A stretch of DNA of 64,000 bases. Origin: Roseicyclus marinus. Its GTDB lineage: Bacteria > Pseudomonadota > Alphaproteobacteria > Rhodobacterales > Rhodobacteraceae. The notes beneath the pieces were generated by a model, which was not told where the DNA came from, did no database searches, and saw nothing but the letters and a program-made list of their open reading frames with translations. This document shows, piece after piece, positions 33,843-42,121 of the stretch (positions within the stretch are counted from its first letter, which is position 1; each line of letters starts with the position of its first letter). Location of the stretch: contig NZ_JASJOF010000002.1 in the NCBI RefSeq assembly GCF_030163795.1, positions 1-64,000 on the forward strand. Reading direction: 5' to 3'. A program made the translations under genes and the position numbers.

Positions 33843-35072
33843 ATGATCCAGAGCATTCAGACCCCGATCCGCCGCATCCTTGGGCCGCTCGCACTGGCGA
33901 CAGTGACCTTTCTTGCGGGCACGGCAGCCATGGCGCAATCACCCTTTGCCGCTGCGGCGCGGGTCAATGACAGCATCGTCACGAATTACGACATCGAACA
34001 GCGCGCCCTTTTCCTCGAGGTGCTGCGGGCACCGGGCGACCTGCGCGCCGAAGCCCTCGAAGCGCTGGTGAACGAACGTTTGCAGGTGGGCGAAGCGCGC
34101 CGGATGGATGTCGTTGCAACCCCCGAAGAGATCGAGGCGGGCGTTGCCGAATTCGCCGCCCGCGCCGATCTGGGGGCGGAGCAATTCATCCGCACCATCG
34201 GCGAAGAAGGGGTCGCTCCCGAAACTTTCCGCGATTTCGTGGCGAACGGCATTTCTTGGCGCAACGTGGTACGGGGCCGCTTCGGACCTAGAGTGCAGAT
34301 CACGGAGGCAGATATCGACGAGGCCTTGGCTTTTGCGCCCCGACTTGATCCCGCGCAGATCCTTCTGGCGGAAATCGTCGTGCCCCTCACGCCGGAGAAC
34401 GAGGAAAACCTCCGCAGCGAATTGGCCCGTCTTGCCGCCGATCTGAATTTTGACACCGAGACCTTTAGTGAAGCCGCACGCCGCTTTTCGGCAGCACCGA
34501 CGCGGGAAAACGATGGTCTGACCGGATGGCGACCGCTGATGGCCGTGCCGCCGCAGCTGCGAGAGGATATGGTTCTGCTCGCACCGGGCCAAACCTACGG
34601 CCCCGTGTCGCTGGGACCGGCAATCGCCATCTTCCAGATGCGCGGCCTGTCCGAGGGTACGTTCCGGCAACCGAGCGTCACTTCGGTCGATTACGTCACC
34701 ATCGCCCTCCCCCCGATCAGCACCGAGGAAGGCGCAGCCGCCGCCGCCGCGCTGCGGGCCGAAATCGACATCTGTGATGATCTCTATGCTACCCGACCCG
34801 GTGGCTTTGAACGGTTCGACCAATCCCTTGGCGCCATTCCGGGTGATATCGCCATGGCGCTGGCCGCACTGGATGCTGGCGAGATGGATTTCGGCCTGAC
34901 GCGAAATGGCGGTGCGACGACGCTCGCCGTTATGCTCTGCGGTCGCACTATCGAGGAACCCGAGGCAGGCCGTGAAGCGGTGCGCCAGCAGTTGATCGCC
35001 CAGCGTCTTGAAGGCTACGCCGAGGCCCTGCTCGAGGAACTGCGCGCCGACGCCATCATCGTTTACGAATGA
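33843..35072 (+). CDS. surA: SurA-like periplasmic chaperone / peptidyl-prolyl isomerase
   Basis: A 409-residue exported protein. The signal peptide runs about 1-31 (cleavage near AMAQS). A SurA N-terminal chaperone domain follows: AAARVNDSIVTNYDIEQRALFLEVL near 38-62 and LEALVNERLQVGEARRMDV near 73. One parvulin domain lies near 155-285, with ILLAEIVVPLT, FSEAARRFSAAPTRENDGLTGW and GQTYGPVSLGPAIAIFQM. SurA escorts outer-membrane proteins, LptD among them. It overlaps pdxA by ATGA. Confidence 0.9.
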   Translation: MIQSIQTPIRRILGPLALATVTFLAGTAAMAQSPFAAAARVNDSIVTNYDIEQRALFLEVLRAPGDLRAEALEALVNERLQVGEARRMDVVATPEEIEAGVAEFAARADLGAEQFIRTIGEEGVAPETFRDFVANGISWRNVVRGRFGPRVQITEADIDEALAFAPRLDPAQILLAEIVVPLTPENEENLRSELARLAADLNFDTETFSEAARRFSAAPTRENDGLTGWRPLMAVPPQLREDMVLLAPGQTYGPVSLGPAIAIFQMRGLSEGTFRQPSVTSVDYVTIALPPISTEEGAAAAAALRAEIDICDDLYATRPGGFERFDQSLGAIPGDIAMALAALDAGEMDFGLTRNGGATTLAVMLCGRTIEEPEAGREAVRQQLIAQRLEGYAEALLEELRADAIIVYE

Positions 35073-36055
35073 GCATCGCCAAGGCTCCCGTCGCCGTCAG
35101 CATCGGTGAACCTGCAGGCATCGGCCCCGAGATCTTGGCGCGGGCTTGGGAAAAGCTTGGCACGCGCCTGCCCTTTTTCGTGATCGGGGATCCCGCGCAT
35201 CTTTCTGGCCATGGCGTCGAGCCTGTACCGATCGCGCGCGCCGCCGATGCGAGTGCCGCGAGCAGCCGTGGCCTGCCGGTCCTGCCCCACCCCTTTCCCG
35301 CCCCCGCCGTGCCAGGCCGACCCGCCCCGGAAAACGCCGCTGCCGTGATTGAGGTGATCGCGCGCGGCGTCGATCTGGTGATGCGGGGCGAAGCAAGCGC
35401 GCTGACGACCGCTCCGATCCACAAGAAGGCACTGATGGACGGCGCGGGTTTCCGGTTTCCGGGCCACACCGAATACCTTGCGCATCTGGCCGGGGTGGAA
35501 CGGGTGGTGATGATGCTTGCCTGTCCGGAGCTGCGCGTTGTGCCGACGACGATCCACATTGCGCTGTCCGAGGTGCCGGGGACGCTGACACCGGAGCTTT
35601 TGCGCGACACGATCCGGATAACCCATGCCGCGCTCAGGCAGGATTTCGGGATCTCATCGCCCCGCCTCGCCGTGGCGGGGTTGAACCCCCATGCCGGCGA
35701 AGGCGGCGCCATGGGCCGCGAGGAGATCGAAACCATCGCCCCCGTGATCGCCGCCCTGCGCGCCGAGGGTCTGGCGCTGAGCGGGCCGCATTCGGCCGAC
35801 ACGATGTTTCACGCAGGCGCGCGGGCGGAGTATGATGCAGCGATCTGCATGTATCACGATCAGGCACTTATCCCGATCAAGACGCTGGATTTTGCGGGCG
35901 GCGTGAACGTGACGCTGGGCCTGCCCTTCATCCGCACGTCACCCGATCACGGCACGGCCTTCGACATCGCGGGACAGGGCCGCGCCGATCCAACCAGCCT
36001 GATCGCCGCGCTGGACATGGCGCAGGAAATGGCGCGCCAACGCCACGCCGGCTAA
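35069..36055 (+). CDS. pdxA: 4-hydroxythreonine-4-phosphate dehydrogenase
   Basis: A 328-residue enzyme of pyridoxal-phosphate synthesis that oxidises 4-phosphohydroxythreonine with NAD. Family stretches are SIGEPAGIGPEILARAW near 11, ALTTAPIHKKALMDGAGFRFPGHTEYLAHL near 111-140 with metal-binding histidine, LAVAGLNPHAGEGG near 200, and AAICMYHDQALIPIKTLDFAGGVNVTLGLPFIRTSPDHGTAFDIAG near 257-303. It closes the lptF-lptG-surA-pdxA unit. In relatives rsmA usually follows; here it does not. Confidence 0.96.
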   Translation: MSIAKAPVAVSIGEPAGIGPEILARAWEKLGTRLPFFVIGDPAHLSGHGVEPVPIARAADASAASSRGLPVLPHPFPAPAVPGRPAPENAAAVIEVIARGVDLVMRGEASALTTAPIHKKALMDGAGFRFPGHTEYLAHLAGVERVVMMLACPELRVVPTTIHIALSEVPGTLTPELLRDTIRITHAALRQDFGISSPRLAVAGLNPHAGEGGAMGREEIETIAPVIAALRAEGLALSGPHSADTMFHAGARAEYDAAICMYHDQALIPIKTLDFAGGVNVTLGLPFIRTSPDHGTAFDIAGQGRADPTSLIAALDMAQEMARQRHAG

Positions 36056-36118
36056 AGCATGTCGCGCAAAGGTGGAAACCTGTTTTGCGCTCCTCGAACA
36101 TGCGACATCAAAGGGTTG
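36055..36118. repeat. Palindromic intergenic repeat of alphaproteobacterial type
   Basis: Immediately after the pdxA stop lies a nested palindrome. The outer arms are CATGTCGC (36058) and GCGACAT (36102). The inner arms are GCGCAAA (36064) and TTTGCGC (36084), with GGT/ACC inside. It closely resembles, from memory, a dispersed intergenic mosaic repeat common in alphaproteobacteria. It may act at the mRNA end of the pdxA operon. Confidence 0.55.
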
Positions 36119-36172
36119 GAGCGAGGCGCGCGCTCGGGCACGCCATCGTGCCGCCTGCCTTGCCCCGTCAAG

Positions 36173-36352
36173 TCAGACCGGCATATCGTTGAACAAATCA
36201 TCCTCGTCCGCGTCCCCGGTTTGATCGATGGGGCGACGTGGTACCACGGAGTGGATCGTGGTAGCGGCTTCCGCCTCGGGATCACTGACGGGATTGTCCT
36301 GCTTGCTCAAGTCGGCCTCGATGGGCTGTTTGCGCTTCACGTGGTCGGGCAT
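36173..36352 (-). CDS. Small unknown acidic protein, 59 aa
   Basis: A 59-residue reading frame that runs MPDHVKRKQPIEADL to a stop just after DLFNDMPV. It is short but coherent: basic start, acidic tail rich in Asp (DADEDDLF), no membrane segment. It is the third in a row of small minus-strand genes after the DksA-like gene and the 83-residue gene, with only 23 bp before it. Position and orderly composition favour a real gene. No family recognised and no function proposed. Confidence 0.5.
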   Translation of the reverse strand: MPDHVKRKQPIEADLSKQDNPVSDPEAEAATTIHSVVPRRPIDQTGDADEDDLFNDMPV

Positions 36353-36375
36353 TCTTTATCCTCTCGCTTGTTTTC

Positions 36376-36627
36376 TCAATCTTGTTTGGCCCAAGGCGTG
36401 CGGCGCTGGCCTGGCTCCAACCGCGCCGCCTCGATACAATCGATATCGCGGTGCAGAAGAGCCTCGGCGCGGCGGCCGTGCAGATCTTCCACCATGCAGC
36501 GCAGATCGCGAGCGACAGCCCCGCGGATCAGGGTTTCGGCCACTGCCCGCCCGGTGCCTGGTGCGAGCCAAAGCACCTCGAGAACGTGGTGACGCTGCTG
36601 GGGGTCCGGAACGGTTCGGGTCGGCAT
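36376..36627 (-). CDS. Small unknown protein, 83 aa
   Basis: An 83-residue frame starting MPTRTVPDPQQRHHVLEVLW at ATG 36627 (an upstream in-frame ATG at 36678 would overlap the DksA-like gene). The middle, AVAETLIRGAVARDLRCMVEDLHGRRAEALLHRDIDCIEA, looks like a helical, soluble protein. It lies 29 bp after the DksA-like gene on the same strand, so they are likely cotranscribed. Family not recognised; related roseobacters may carry a homologue in the same place, which would confirm it. Confidence 0.5.
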   Translation of the reverse strand: MPTRTVPDPQQRHHVLEVLWLAPGTGRAVAETLIRGAVARDLRCMVEDLHGRRAEALLHRDIDCIEAARLEPGQRRTPWAKQD

Positions 36628-36656
36628 GGCAGCTGCCTTTTGTGGCGGAACGCCCC

Positions 36657-36974
36657 CTATCGGGCGCAGGTCCGGCAAAACGGGGTGCTGGGCAAAAGGT
36701 CGAGGCGTTCGTCCGAGATCGGATCGCCGCAGGTGACGCAGATGCCGTAGCTGCCTTCGTCTATCCGGGTCAGCGCTGCACGGATCTGGGCGATTTCCTG
36801 CTGTCCGGTCTGTCCCAGCCGTTCAAGCACCTCGTCATCCTCGCGCTCGACGGCCAGTTCTTCCCAATCCTTGGCCTGATGGCTGTCCAACTCCGCATCG
36901 AGATCGCGCAGCCGCGCGGTCAGCAGCGCCAATTGATCGTCCAGCTTTGCACGATATCCGGCAAGATCTTTCAT
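36657..36974 (-). CDS. TraR/DksA-family zinc-finger protein
   Basis: A 105-residue protein with a coiled-coil N-terminal half (about 1-70, for example KLDDQLALLTARLRDLDAELDSHQ) and a C-terminal C4 zinc finger: GICVTCGDPISDERL and PFCRTCAR (four cysteines near 79, 82, 100, 103). It belongs to the DksA/TraR group, which binds the RNA polymerase secondary channel. It is shorter than full DksA and lacks a clear DxxDxA coil tip, so it is probably a DksA-like paralogue rather than the main stringent-response factor. Confidence 0.87.
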   Translation of the reverse strand: MKDLAGYRAKLDDQLALLTARLRDLDAELDSHQAKDWEELAVEREDDEVLERLGQTGQQEIAQIRAALTRIDEGSYGICVTCGDPISDERLDLLPSTPFCRTCAR

Positions 36975-37154
36975 CGTTTTCTCCCGCCCTGTGATAGGGT
37001 CCTGTCATCCTGACATCTTTGGCGGTCTCGCCCTGCCGGTGCCATGAGGCTACCGACCTTCGCACCGCCCGACCTTGATATGGGTCAACGCCATCTTTCC
37101 CTCGACGCGGGCTTGCGGCATGGTACGCACAGCTTTCCAGACAGGAGCCTTTCG

Positions 37155-37586
37155 ATGGATCTGCGCCAGATCACCGACACCTACACCGTCGCCCCGCAAC
37201 TCGAACCCGGCGACATGGCCGTGCTTGCCGAACAGGGTGTCACGACCGTGATCTGCAACCGCCCCGACGCCGAGAACCCCGCCCCCCTTCAGGCCGCCGC
37301 GATGCAGGCCGCCGCCGAAGCGGCAGGGATTGCCTTCGTGTTCAACCCGGTCGTGGGCGGTCAACTGACCATGGACAATGTCGAGGAACAGCGCGACGCG
37401 ATCGACGCCGCCGAAGGCCCGGTGGTGGCTTATTGCGCCTCGGGCAACCGGTCGACCATCGTCTGGGCACTGGGGATGGCGGGCGAGATGCCCACGACCG
37501 AGATCATCGCCCGCGGCGAAAAATGGGGATACCAGCTGGAATGGCTGCGTCCCCAGATCGAGGCGCTGGCGGCCCGGAACGGGTGA
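37155..37586 (+). CDS. TIGR01244-type sulfurtransferase/phosphatase (DUF442 domain)
   Basis: A 143-residue single-domain protein. MDLRQITDTYTVAPQLEPGDMAVLAEQGVTTVICNRPDAE is the usual DUF442/beta-lactamase-hydrolase-like start, and AYCASGNRSTIVW near 93 carries the active-site cysteine-arginine loop. In related operons the domain is fused or next to sulfide-handling enzymes. Here it precedes an EamA transporter, with which it overlaps as GTGA. Start chosen at 37155, where the family begins and a GGAG stands upstream. True substrate unknown. Confidence 0.83.
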   Translation: MDLRQITDTYTVAPQLEPGDMAVLAEQGVTTVICNRPDAENPAPLQAAAMQAAAEAAGIAFVFNPVVGGQLTMDNVEEQRDAIDAAEGPVVAYCASGNRSTIVWALGMAGEMPTTEIIARGEKWGYQLEWLRPQIEALAARNG

Positions 37587-38467
37587 GCGCCTTTGGGCGC
37601 CTGACGCCGACGGCGCAGGGCATCGTACTCATGATCGCGGCCATCTTACTGTTCTCGACGATGGATGCGACGGCCAAGATGCTGATGAGCCGCTATGCGC
37701 CCATGCAGGTGGTTTGGGCACGCTACGCTGGCATGATGCTGATCGTGGGTCTGGTTCTGGCCCCCCGGCTGGGACCAATCCTGCGGACGCGGCGGATGGG
37801 GCTGCAACTTCTGCGGTCGGCGTTTTTGTTCGCGGCGACGCTGTCGTTCTTCACCGCGATCAGCCGGATGGATATCGCCGCCGCGACCGCCGTGATGCAG
37901 GTGCATCCCGTACTGCTGACGCTGGGGGCCGCGCTCCTGCTGCGCGAACCCCTCGGGCCACGGCGCATTTTCGGGATCGGAGCAGCGCTGGCGGGGGCCT
38001 TGATCGTCATCCGGCCGGGGACGGAGATCTTTACGCTGACGGCTCTTCTGCCGCTTTTGGGCGGTGTGTTCTACGCTTCCTATGCGCTGACCACGCGATT
38101 TCTGGGCCGGGACGAACCGATCCTGACCTCTTTCGTCTATACCGCGATCATCGGGACGCTGGTGGCAAGCCTTCTGACCCTGCCCGTCTGGCAATGGCCC
38201 GGCCCTGCGGATGCCGCGATCTTTCTGGGGCTTGGGGCGACCGGGGCGCTTGGGCAGTTCCTGCTGATCCGCTCGCTCACCATCGCCGAGGCCGGGGCCG
38301 TCGCGCCCTTCGGTTATGCCGGCGTGGTCTTTGCCACCTTGTGGGGTCTTCTGGCCTTTGGCGAAGTGCCCGATCTGTGGACACTGGTCGGTGCGCTTGT
38401 GATCGTGGGGGCCGGTGTCTATGTCTGGCACCGCGAAACTCGCGCCCGTGCCGCCACCGCGGCGTGA
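37583..38467 (+). CDS. EamA (DMT-superfamily) transporter
   Basis: A 294-residue protein with ten membrane segments in two EamA repeats: FSTMDATAKMLMSRYAPMQVVWARYAGMML near 22-52 opens the first, and GGVFYASYALTTRFLGRDEPILTSFVYTAIIG near 155-185 the second. It starts at GTG 37583, overlapping the previous stop as GTGA; the longer open frame upstream is antiphase to that gene. Exports a small metabolite, not identifiable from sequence. Confidence 0.9.
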   Translation: MSAFGRLTPTAQGIVLMIAAILLFSTMDATAKMLMSRYAPMQVVWARYAGMMLIVGLVLAPRLGPILRTRRMGLQLLRSAFLFAATLSFFTAISRMDIAAATAVMQVHPVLLTLGAALLLREPLGPRRIFGIGAALAGALIVIRPGTEIFTLTALLPLLGGVFYASYALTTRFLGRDEPILTSFVYTAIIGTLVASLLTLPVWQWPGPADAAIFLGLGATGALGQFLLIRSLTIAEAGAVAPFGYAGVVFATLWGLLAFGEVPDLWTLVGALVIVGAGVYVWHRETRARAATAA

Positions 38468-38503
38468 TCGCTGCGCGAAGAACGGACAGGATTAAAGAAC
38501 CGG

Positions 38504-39451
38504 ATGCCCAAACCCCGCCGCCTCTGGGTCGACTGGAGTGTCGACCGCGCCGCCCGCGGGCTTTTGTGGATGGCCTTCCGCCTGCCCTATGAGACGCGGG
38601 TGCCGATGATGGGCCGCATGTTTCGGGCCCTGGGCGGGGTCAGCGGCTACCGCGCCCGGGCCGAAGAGCAACTGGCCTATATCCACCCCGACATACCCGC
38701 CACCGAACGCCGCCGCATCGCAATGGGTGTGCTGGACAATTTCGGCCGCGTTCTGATCGAGAATTATTCCACCGCTGATCAACTGGCTTGGGCGCGCCGC
38801 TGGCAACCCAAGGGACCCGGGTGGGAGGCGTGTGAGGCGGCGCGTCAGTCCGGGCGCCCGATCCTGTTTGTGTCGGGGCATTTCGGAAATTACCAAGCCG
38901 CGCGCGCCGCGATGAACGTGCGCGGCTACGAGATGGGCGGCCTCTACCGGCTGATGAACAACCCCTATGCCAATGCCCATTATGTCGCCTCGGTCGAAGG
39001 TGTCGGCGGCAAGGCCTTTGCCCGCGACAGGCGCGGCCTCGCGGGCTTCGTCAAAGTGCTGCGCGACGGCGGACAGGGCGCGATGCTGATCGACCAGTAT
39101 TTCGCGGGGGGTACGCGGCTCGATTTCCTTGGCAAACGCGCGCCGACGGCGCTGTCGGCGGGCGAGATGGCGTTGAAATACGAGGCCCTCCTTGTGCCGA
39201 TCTATGCCGAACGGCAGGAAAACGGCGTCGACTTCGACGTGACCGTCGAGGCGCCAATCCCCCACAGCGATGCGCGGGCCATGACGCAGGCCCTGAACGA
39301 CAGTCTATCGGCGCGCGTGACGGCGCGGCCCGAACAGTGGTTTTGGGTACATCGCCGTTGGAAACCCGCGCGGCAGGCCAAGTATTTCGCGCCCGAGGAC
39401 GACGAGCTGCCCGAGCTGGACAGCCTGCCGGCCGACGATCACCGAATGTGA
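38504..39451 (+). CDS. LpxL/HtrB-like lysophospholipid acyltransferase
   Basis: A 315-residue inner-membrane acyltransferase of the lipid A late-acylation family. ILFVSGHFGNYQAARAAM near 125 is the catalytic HX4D/E region, but here the sixth position is Q rather than D or E. LYRLMNNPYAN near 147, KVLRDGGQGAMLIDQYFAGG near 184-203 and RPEQWFWVHRRWKP near 278 are further family marks. It would add a secondary acyl chain to lipid A (or a related lysolipid). The lone Q may mean altered chemistry or a relative with another role. Separated from the EamA gene by 36 bp. Confidence 0.82.
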   Translation: MPKPRRLWVDWSVDRAARGLLWMAFRLPYETRVPMMGRMFRALGGVSGYRARAEEQLAYIHPDIPATERRRIAMGVLDNFGRVLIENYSTADQLAWARRWQPKGPGWEACEAARQSGRPILFVSGHFGNYQAARAAMNVRGYEMGGLYRLMNNPYANAHYVASVEGVGGKAFARDRRGLAGFVKVLRDGGQGAMLIDQYFAGGTRLDFLGKRAPTALSAGEMALKYEALLVPIYAERQENGVDFDVTVEAPIPHSDARAMTQALNDSLSARVTARPEQWFWVHRRWKPARQAKYFAPEDDELPELDSLPADDHRM

Positions 39452-39461
39452 GGTTTGATCT

Positions 39462-40169
39462 TCAGTCGATCCGGGCCGCGCCAAGGATCGGCCCCTGCCC
39501 GGCCACCTGCACGATGACAGCTATGGGCTGGGTGTCTTGCGACGCGATCCGGGCGTTGAACGGCATGGAGCCATCCCAATCGGCCACGACCTGCCACGAT
39601 GTCACCACGTTGTAGTGTTCCGAGATGCTTCCAGCCCGTTCGCCGCGTTCGATCCGCACCTCTTCATGCGGGGTGAAGGTGACGACCTGTACCACCATGG
39701 CGGGGCGTGGCGGATCCATATGCGCCTCGGCCGAAACACGGATCTCCGCGCCATCGCGCGTCACATCGACCGAGACAGGATCGGCAGCCGCATATTCCGC
39801 CTGGATCAGATCAGCCACGGCCATGGGTCGCACGCCCACCACATGGTCGCGCCCCCCCACCACGATCTGCGGCGTGTAGACGACGGTGGACCCCTGAGCG
39901 TGGGCATATCCCTGCTGGCGCGCGGTCATTTCCGGCATGGCGAAGGTATCTTCCCAGCCAATGTAATCCCAGTAATCGACATGCAGCGCCAAGGCGATAA
40001 CCTCTTCACGCATCGCCAGTTCGCCAAGGAGAGCATCGGCCGGCGGACAAGAGGAACAGCCCTGCGAGGTGAACAATTCGACTACCACGGGGCCGTGACG
40101 TTCCTCTGCCATCGCCCCTTGCCCGATCATCACAAGCGCCACAAACGCCCCAGCCAATGTCGGTTTCAT
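39462..40169 (-). CDS. DUF1223 secreted thioredoxin-like protein
   Basis: A 235-residue exported protein. Signal peptide about 1-21 (GAMAEE). VVVELFTSQGCSSCPPADALLGELA near 28-52 holds the CxxC of the DUF1223 thioredoxin-like fold, LALHVDYWDYIGWEDTFAMPEMTARQQGYA near 60-90 and VYTPQIVVGGRDHVVG near 97 are strongly conserved family stretches. Start chosen at ATG 40169; the open frame upstream belongs to the neighbouring broken gene. Function of the family unknown; a periplasmic redox role is inferred from the CxxC. Confidence 0.9.
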   Translation of the reverse strand: MKPTLAGAFVALVMIGQGAMAEERHGPVVVELFTSQGCSSCPPADALLGELAMREEVIALALHVDYWDYIGWEDTFAMPEMTARQQGYAHAQGSTVVYTPQIVVGGRDHVVGVRPMAVADLIQAEYAAADPVSVDVTRDGAEIRVSAEAHMDPPRPAMVVQVVTFTPHEEVRIERGERAGSISEHYNVVTSWQVVADWDGSMPFNARIASQDTQPIAVIVQVAGQGPILGAARID

Positions 40170-40258
40170 TTCCGTCTCCGTCTCGTCGGCGTGATGCCAC
40201 GACATCCTAGGTAGATGCGCCAGACCGGCTTTGCCAATCAAGCCTTTGCGAGACGGCG

Positions 40259-40705
40259 TTACAACGGACGGCGTATGGTGGTGAAATAGCGCCGGGCCTC
40301 GGGCCCGAAGGCACGGAAAAGCGCAGCTACTTCGGGAAGAATGAAGCGGCGCAAGGGAATGGCAGCAAAGACGAAGGGTACGGGCAATGCGCTGAGCGCT
40401 CCTTGCCACATTGCCACGTCTGTCAGGATGGCCAGCAGGCCAAGATAGACGGGATTTCGCGACACCGGGTAAGGGCCTTCGACAATGAGCGCGCTTGGGG
40501 CATGGTGGGGCTTGATCGTGATGCGTTTGCGATAGAACCAGAGCGCTGCCCAGAGGATAAGCAAGCCCGGCCAGAGCCAGCGCCAAACCTGCCACCTGCT
40601 CGACCGAGCCGAAGAGCCGCCTGAGCGGGAGCTCATTTACCAACAGCCATGCAGATGCGAGGGAGAGCAGGAACAAAGGGGCGGGAGATCGGGGAAACCC
40701 TTCAT
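40259..40705 (-). pseudogene. ICMT/PEMT-type membrane methyltransferase, two compensating frameshifts
   Basis: The start ATG at 40705 overlaps the stop of the FkbM gene as ATGA and reads MKGFPDLPP. The protein sense then continues in a different frame (LFLLSLASAWLLVNELPLRR, then EQVAGLALALAG) and returns to the first frame at LLILWAALWFYRKRITIKP, then IVEGPYPVSRNPVYLGL, the family's conserved core. In the first frame a TAA interrupts the middle. Joined together the three parts make a normal ~150-residue isoprenylcysteine carboxyl methyltransferase-like protein. Either two small indels broke the gene or the sequence has errors; a shorter 125-residue product from ATG 40636 is possible but would lose the first membrane segment. 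Confidence 0.7.
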
Positions 40706-41529
40706 TGTTGATTGAACCGCGCCTCGTTACGGTAAACTGCCGTCACCCGCGTGAAGCCCGCCTCGATAAGCCGATAGCCGCGAGCCAGCAGAAAATCGTT
40801 CACTTCGATGAATGTGTGCTGCGCTGCGCGCCCACGTTCGTATCCGCAATCCGCCGCTATATAGTCGAGATGGGGCAAGAGACCTTCGGCACCTTGCAAG
40901 ATCTCAGGCTCTGCCCCCTCACCCTCGAGCTTGAAGATACGGGTTCCGGCGCCGAAGGTGGCGGGATCAATCGCAGCATCGAGCCGAACCGCCTGCACCT
41001 CCCGCGAGCCGGCGGCATCATCGATCTCAAACACGGAGCTATCAGCAGTGTCGGGCTTGGAGTGAAATGTCAGAGTTGTCGCCTCATTCCACAACGCCAC
41101 ACGATGCGTGCGCGCCGCGCCATCGAAGTTATTGAGGTCACAACAGCGGGCCTCGAGCGGCTCTGGCTCGAAGGCTTCGTAGGCAAGGCCTTGTTCACGC
41201 GCCCAGATGCCCAGCTCACCAACATTCGCACCGCAATCTATAAAGACGCCACCAGGCGAGATGGGGAGCTTGTGCAGGTGATAGGTGCGGGCAAGCCCTT
41301 CCACTCCGGCCAAAACACCCTTCTTGTAACGCCGATGGCGTATCCTGCGACAGATATGGATCCGCCGTGGATCATGGCGATCATGATCCGTGGTTACCAG
41401 AATGTCGCCCTCGCCGAACGGCTCGACCCGGTAGGGTTTATGACCGAGCCGCGCGAAAGCATTTGCGAGGCGCGTATAGAGGCCGATCGGCAGCGTATCG
41501 AGGAGCTTAAAGGCTTTTTCAGAGGGCAT
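40702..41529 (-). CDS. FkbM-family methyltransferase
   Basis: A 275-residue SAM-dependent methyltransferase. GGVFIDCGANVGELGIWAREQGLAYEAFEPEP near 98-128 is the SAM-binding motif I and following acidic loop; RLDAAIDPATFGAGTRIFKLEGEGAEPEILQGAEGLL near 190-225 is the FkbM core with its EGxExxIL pattern. Members methylate sugars or small metabolites at hydroxyl groups. I start it at ATG 41529 since the extra 54 upstream residues of the longer frame are low-complexity and unlike the family. Overlaps the broken methyltransferase gene. Confidence 0.85.
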   Translation of the reverse strand: MPSEKAFKLLDTLPIGLYTRLANAFARLGHKPYRVEPFGEGDILVTTDHDRHDPRRIHICRRIRHRRYKKGVLAGVEGLARTYHLHKLPISPGGVFIDCGANVGELGIWAREQGLAYEAFEPEPLEARCCDLNNFDGAARTHRVALWNEATTLTFHSKPDTADSSVFEIDDAAGSREVQAVRLDAAIDPATFGAGTRIFKLEGEGAEPEILQGAEGLLPHLDYIAADCGYERGRAAQHTFIEVNDFLLARGYRLIEAGFTRVTAVYRNEARFNQQ

Positions 41530-42121
41530 AGCGGCACATCCGGATTGGTCTATCGCTGCGGTAGCGGATCGGCTGGCAGGCAACAAGGCAGTACGATTTT
41601 GGCGTGGCCTAGCTTGCTGAGCGGACCAACAAGGTGAGCCGATGCGATCTGTCGACGTTTCTCGGCGACTTATCAAGGCGCGCCGCTCCATGATCTATGA
41701 CGACATCCACATCGCGAGGGCCGCGCCAATGCTGAGAGCGTAGGTCTTTGAAACGCCCGGGTCCCAAAAACTGTCACTATGGAACAAATGGATGAGGGCA
41801 TCGCGGCAGTCACGGTTGTCGGAACACTATGATTGCTGCCAAGACATCTGTCCTCGAAGACGGGCAAAGGACGCCTCTGGTAGTCTATAGAAATCAAAAA
41901 AACCGCCTCGTGATCATGCAAACCGTAACTTGTTGATGTTTGGAACGTCGGGCAGCCTTTTTGAAACGCGTGTCGCAGGTCAAGAGCACTGCTTCCCGAC
42001 CCTCTGCTGTTGTAAAAATATGGGGGCTGTCCTTGCAGGCTCATCCGTTTTCGTTCGAGCGGCAAAAGCGGTGGTCCACGCAACGCGCGATCGAGATCGT
42101 CGGCGCGCACCGGACACGGCC
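41530..42121. other. Gap at the island's left edge, no gene seen
   Basis: About 590 bp between the FkbM gene and the toxin gene. Frames on both strands are short, interrupted and lack family features. Base composition shifts to less GC around 41830-41950. It may hold decayed coding sequence at the junction of the core chromosome and the accessory region. Confidence 0.45.

Noticed and set aside
33661-33846. Short frame between lptG and surA as a possible lptD remnant
   Set aside because: The residues are Gln/Arg/His-rich with no signal peptide or beta-barrel character; nothing resembles LptD.
33939-34823. 294-residue minus-strand open frame
   Set aside because: It is antisense to surA, which has a signal peptide and clear SurA domains.
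41673-42110. 145-residue minus-strand frame in the gap before vapC
   Set aside because: It has no start signal, no family feature and mixed low-complexity composition; it is more likely chance.
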